This document shows, in pieces, positions 62,183-64,000 of a stretch of DNA of 64,000 nt (its first letter is position 1; each line of letters opens with the position of its first letter). Where the stretch lies: contig JAIVAN010000005.1 of assembly GCA_020171895.1 (NCBI GenBank), forward strand, positions 62,001-126,000, given 5' to 3'. A program made the translations under genes and the position numbers. Source of the stretch: Bacillus timonensis. Lineage in GTDB: Bacteria > Bacillota > Bacilli > Bacillales > Bacillaceae_L. The notes beneath the pieces were generated by a model that saw nothing but the letters and a program-made list of their open reading frames with translations, did no database searches and was not told the DNA's origin.

Positions 62183-64000
62183 TTGGAACGCTTTAGTCGT
62201 TGGGCATTACAGCAAGACGGTGAGGAAACCGTTGTCGTATTATACATAGATCAGCCATCTGCCGAGTTTGGTGAGGAGTTTTTTCATCGTACCCGTGAGA
62301 AGGTAGGAGGTCTACAGGAACGTGTGAAACATTTTGTTGCCGAAAAATATCCTCATTTACAGCGAGCAACCGTCAAAGTCATGGCGGGATCTACAATGGT
62401 AGCGATGCTTAGTCAGGTTCAACTTTCAAAAGCCTCTGCACATGAGACGAATTTTAATATGTCTTATCAATACTTTGGAAAGGCGAACACATACTTGAGT
62501 CAGATTGAACGAACGAAAGGAAATGTGAACACATCATCTCCAAGCTATTTTGATATAAATATTGATGGTTCATTAAAACTAACTCCTTCTGTAGATCCTA
62601 GTTTTGTCAGTGAAATGCATAATAGGGGTGGGCGAGTTGTTCCTTTTTTAAGTAATCATTGGGACCGAGAACTAGGAAGAGCGGCGCTTGCTAATCGAGA
62701 ACAGCTTTCTATTCAAATAGTTGAAGCTGTTGAAACATACAATTTAGATGGAGTGAATGTGGATATAGAGAATGTCACTGAGGCTGATCGTGACAATTTT
62801 ACCGATCTAGTTCGGCTGTTACGAGAAAAACTACCTGCTGATAAAGAAGTATCTGTGGCTGTTGCTGCAAATCCTAACGGGTGGAAGACAGGCTGGCACG
62901 GATCTTATAATTATGTTGCTCTATCGAAGTACAGTGATTATTTAATGATCATGGCTTATGATGAAAGCTATCCTGGGGGACCAGAGGGACCTGTTGCGAG
63001 CTTACCTTGGGTGAAAAGATCAATTGAGTATGCGATAGCTCAAGGGGTTCCAAGTGAAAAAATTGTGCTCGGTTTGCCGTTTTTTGGACGGTATTGGCAA
63101 GAGGGAAAATCGACAGGAGGCAATGGAATATCAGCAAACCGCGTTGCTCAAATGATTGAAAGGTACGAATCAACCATTGTCTATGATGAAGCAGCACAAT
63201 CACCAAAAGCGATTGTGAAAATAAAAGACAGTGACGAACCTTTCCGTTTTGCTAGTGTATCATTAGGACCTGGCACGTATCATATTTGGTACGAGGACGA
63301 ACGTTCCATTGCGGCAAAAGTGAACCTTGTTCATGAGTATCATTTAAAAGGAACAGGCAGTTGGTCACTTGGTCAAGAAAACACAATGATTTGGGATAAC
63401 TTCGGGGTATGGCTGAAGGGACATGTTGTCGCCCAAGTACCAGTTAAAGAAGTGAAGATTGAGCCCTCTGCAACTACGACACTTTACACAGTTGTCTCAG
63501 GTGACACGTTGTCAGGTATTGCATATCGTTTTCATACGACAGTCGAATCGATTAAAGGCTTAAATAACCTAACTTCCGATACAATTTTTGTAGGGCAAAA
63601 GCTAAATGTTCCGACATTGCATAAGGTGCAAGAGGCAGTTGTTAAAACTGGATGGAAGTTTGAAGGGGATAAGCGCTACTATTACGGTAGCAATGGAGTA
63701 TTAAAAACAAGTTGGTTAAAAGATGGAGATAGCTGGTACTTCTTTGATACAGTGAGTGGAGAAATGCGAAGTGGCTGGATTAAGGATGACGATAGTTGGT
63801 ATTACTTATCGAGTAGTGGAGAAATGCAGACAGGGTGGATTAAGGATCAGAATAAATGGTATTTCCTATCTGATAATGGCGCCATGCAAACTGGCTGGAT
63901 AAAACACAACAACCGTTGGTACCACCTCTCATCTAGTGGGGCGATGAGCACAGGATGGATAAAAGATCAAAACAAGTGGTATTATATGAACCCTACCAAT
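62183..64000 (+). CDS. GH18 hydrolase with LysM and wall-binding repeats (3' end outside window)
   Basis: At least 606 codons, running off the right edge. An N-terminal domain of about 110 residues lacks a signal peptide. A GH18 barrel follows (DGVNVDIE at residues 189-196, Glu196 catalytic; also YLMIMAYDESY, VLGLPFFGRYW). Then come one LysM (about 433-475, YTVVSGDTLSGIAYRF) and at least five wall-binding repeats of the same type as the protein at 58688. It likely cleaves wall glycan or chitin-like polymers. TTG start 6 nt behind AAAGGGTGA. Confidence 0.88.
   Translation, partial: MERFSRWALQQDGEETVVVLYIDQPSAEFGEEFFHRTREKVGGLQERVKHFVAEKYPHLQRATVKVMAGSTMVAMLSQVQLSKASAHETNFNMSYQYFGKANTYLSQIERTKGNVNTSSPSYFDINIDGSLKLTPSVDPSFVSEMHNRGGRVVPFLSNHWDRELGRAALANREQLSIQIVEAVETYNLDGVNVDIENVTEADRDNFTDLVRLLREKLPADKEVSVAVAANPNGWKTGWHGSYNYVALSKYSDYLMIMAYDESYPGGPEGPVASLPWVKRSIEYAIAQGVPSEKIVLGLPFFGRYWQEGKSTGGNGISANRVAQMIERYESTIVYDEAAQSPKAIVKIKDSDEPFRFASVSLGPGTYHIWYEDERSIAAKVNLVHEYHLKGTGSWSLGQENTMIWDNFGVWLKGHVVAQVPVKEVKIEPSATTTLYTVVSGDTLSGIAYRFHTTVESIKGLNNLTSDTIFVGQKLNVPTLHKVQEAVVKTGWKFEGDKRYYYGSNGVLKTSWLKDGDSWYFFDTVSGEMRSGWIKDDDSWYYLSSSGEMQTGWIKDQNKWYFLSDNGAMQTGWIKHNNRWYHLSSSGAMSTGWIKDQNKWYYMNPTN

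Noticed and set aside
1-64000. tRNA or rRNA genes
   Set aside because: No GGTTCGAATCC-type T-arm cloverleaf or rRNA stretch was seen by eye; a tRNAscan or Rfam search would settle it.

Overview
The window looks like chromosomal DNA of a low-GC endospore-forming Firmicute of the Bacillaceae. The evidence is AT-rich sequence, strong AGGAGG-type ribosome binding sites, many TTG and GTG starts, a ComK-like protein, an NprR/PlcR-type peptide quorum sensor, ECF sigma factors and a GH18-LysM wall hydrolase. No tRNA or rRNA genes were seen. Species cannot be assigned from the sequence alone.

Layout. 1-5.0 kb: end of an exopolysaccharide cluster (pyruvyl transferase, F420 hydrogenase beta-like protein, UDP-glucose dehydrogenase, acyltransferase). 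5.2-7.7 kb: an HTH regulator and small phage-like genes (Com-type zinc finger, sigma-like protein). 7.7-37 kb: an accessory region full of a REP-like repeat (family A). It holds a folD lacking its 5' end, one intact and two broken copies of comM (YifB), two RAYT transposases (TnpA_REP, Y1/HUH), an RHH-regulated small operon, a NERD protein, a c-di-GMP-I riboswitch gene set, a kinase/nucleotidyltransferase/HD cassette and a STAND NTPase with a C-terminal HEPN-like domain. 36-57 kb: two other short repeats (families B and C) replace family A. Here are an ABC exporter, an ECF sigma operon, an SDR, an RRNPP receptor with its propeptide gene, a secreted papain-like protein, a third RAYT, a second polysaccharide set (acyltransferase, galE, GT2, wecB), a sigma factor, an orphan Pycsar-type TM protein and a ComK-like protein. 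56.5-64 kb: a second c-di-GMP-I riboswitch with a 53-aa protein, a chemoreceptor, a 666-aa wall-binding repeat protein, a VanZ-like protein and a GH18-LysM wall hydrolase running off the right edge.

How parts may work together. The most unusual system is the RAYT/REP network. Two RAYT genes of different subfamilies each lie directly downstream of their own comM, a gene for a hexameric branch-migration helicase of natural transformation. All three RAYT loci are bracketed by inverted copies of a short repeat: family B for the two long RAYTs, family A for the short one. Family A heads also sit exactly at the broken ends of folD, of a 5' copy of comM and of a small phage-like gene, so they mark rearrangement junctions. 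My inference is that these are ComM-RAYT mobile modules that spread REP elements and sometimes adjacent DNA.

Signalling is also dense. Two c-di-GMP riboswitches precede genes of unknown function, and a receptor-peptide quorum-sensing pair faces a secreted enzyme. Three loci resemble anti-phage or nucleotide-signal systems (STAND-HEPN, the kinase/NTase/HD cassette and the PycTM-like protein). Wall-binding repeat proteins dominate the right end.
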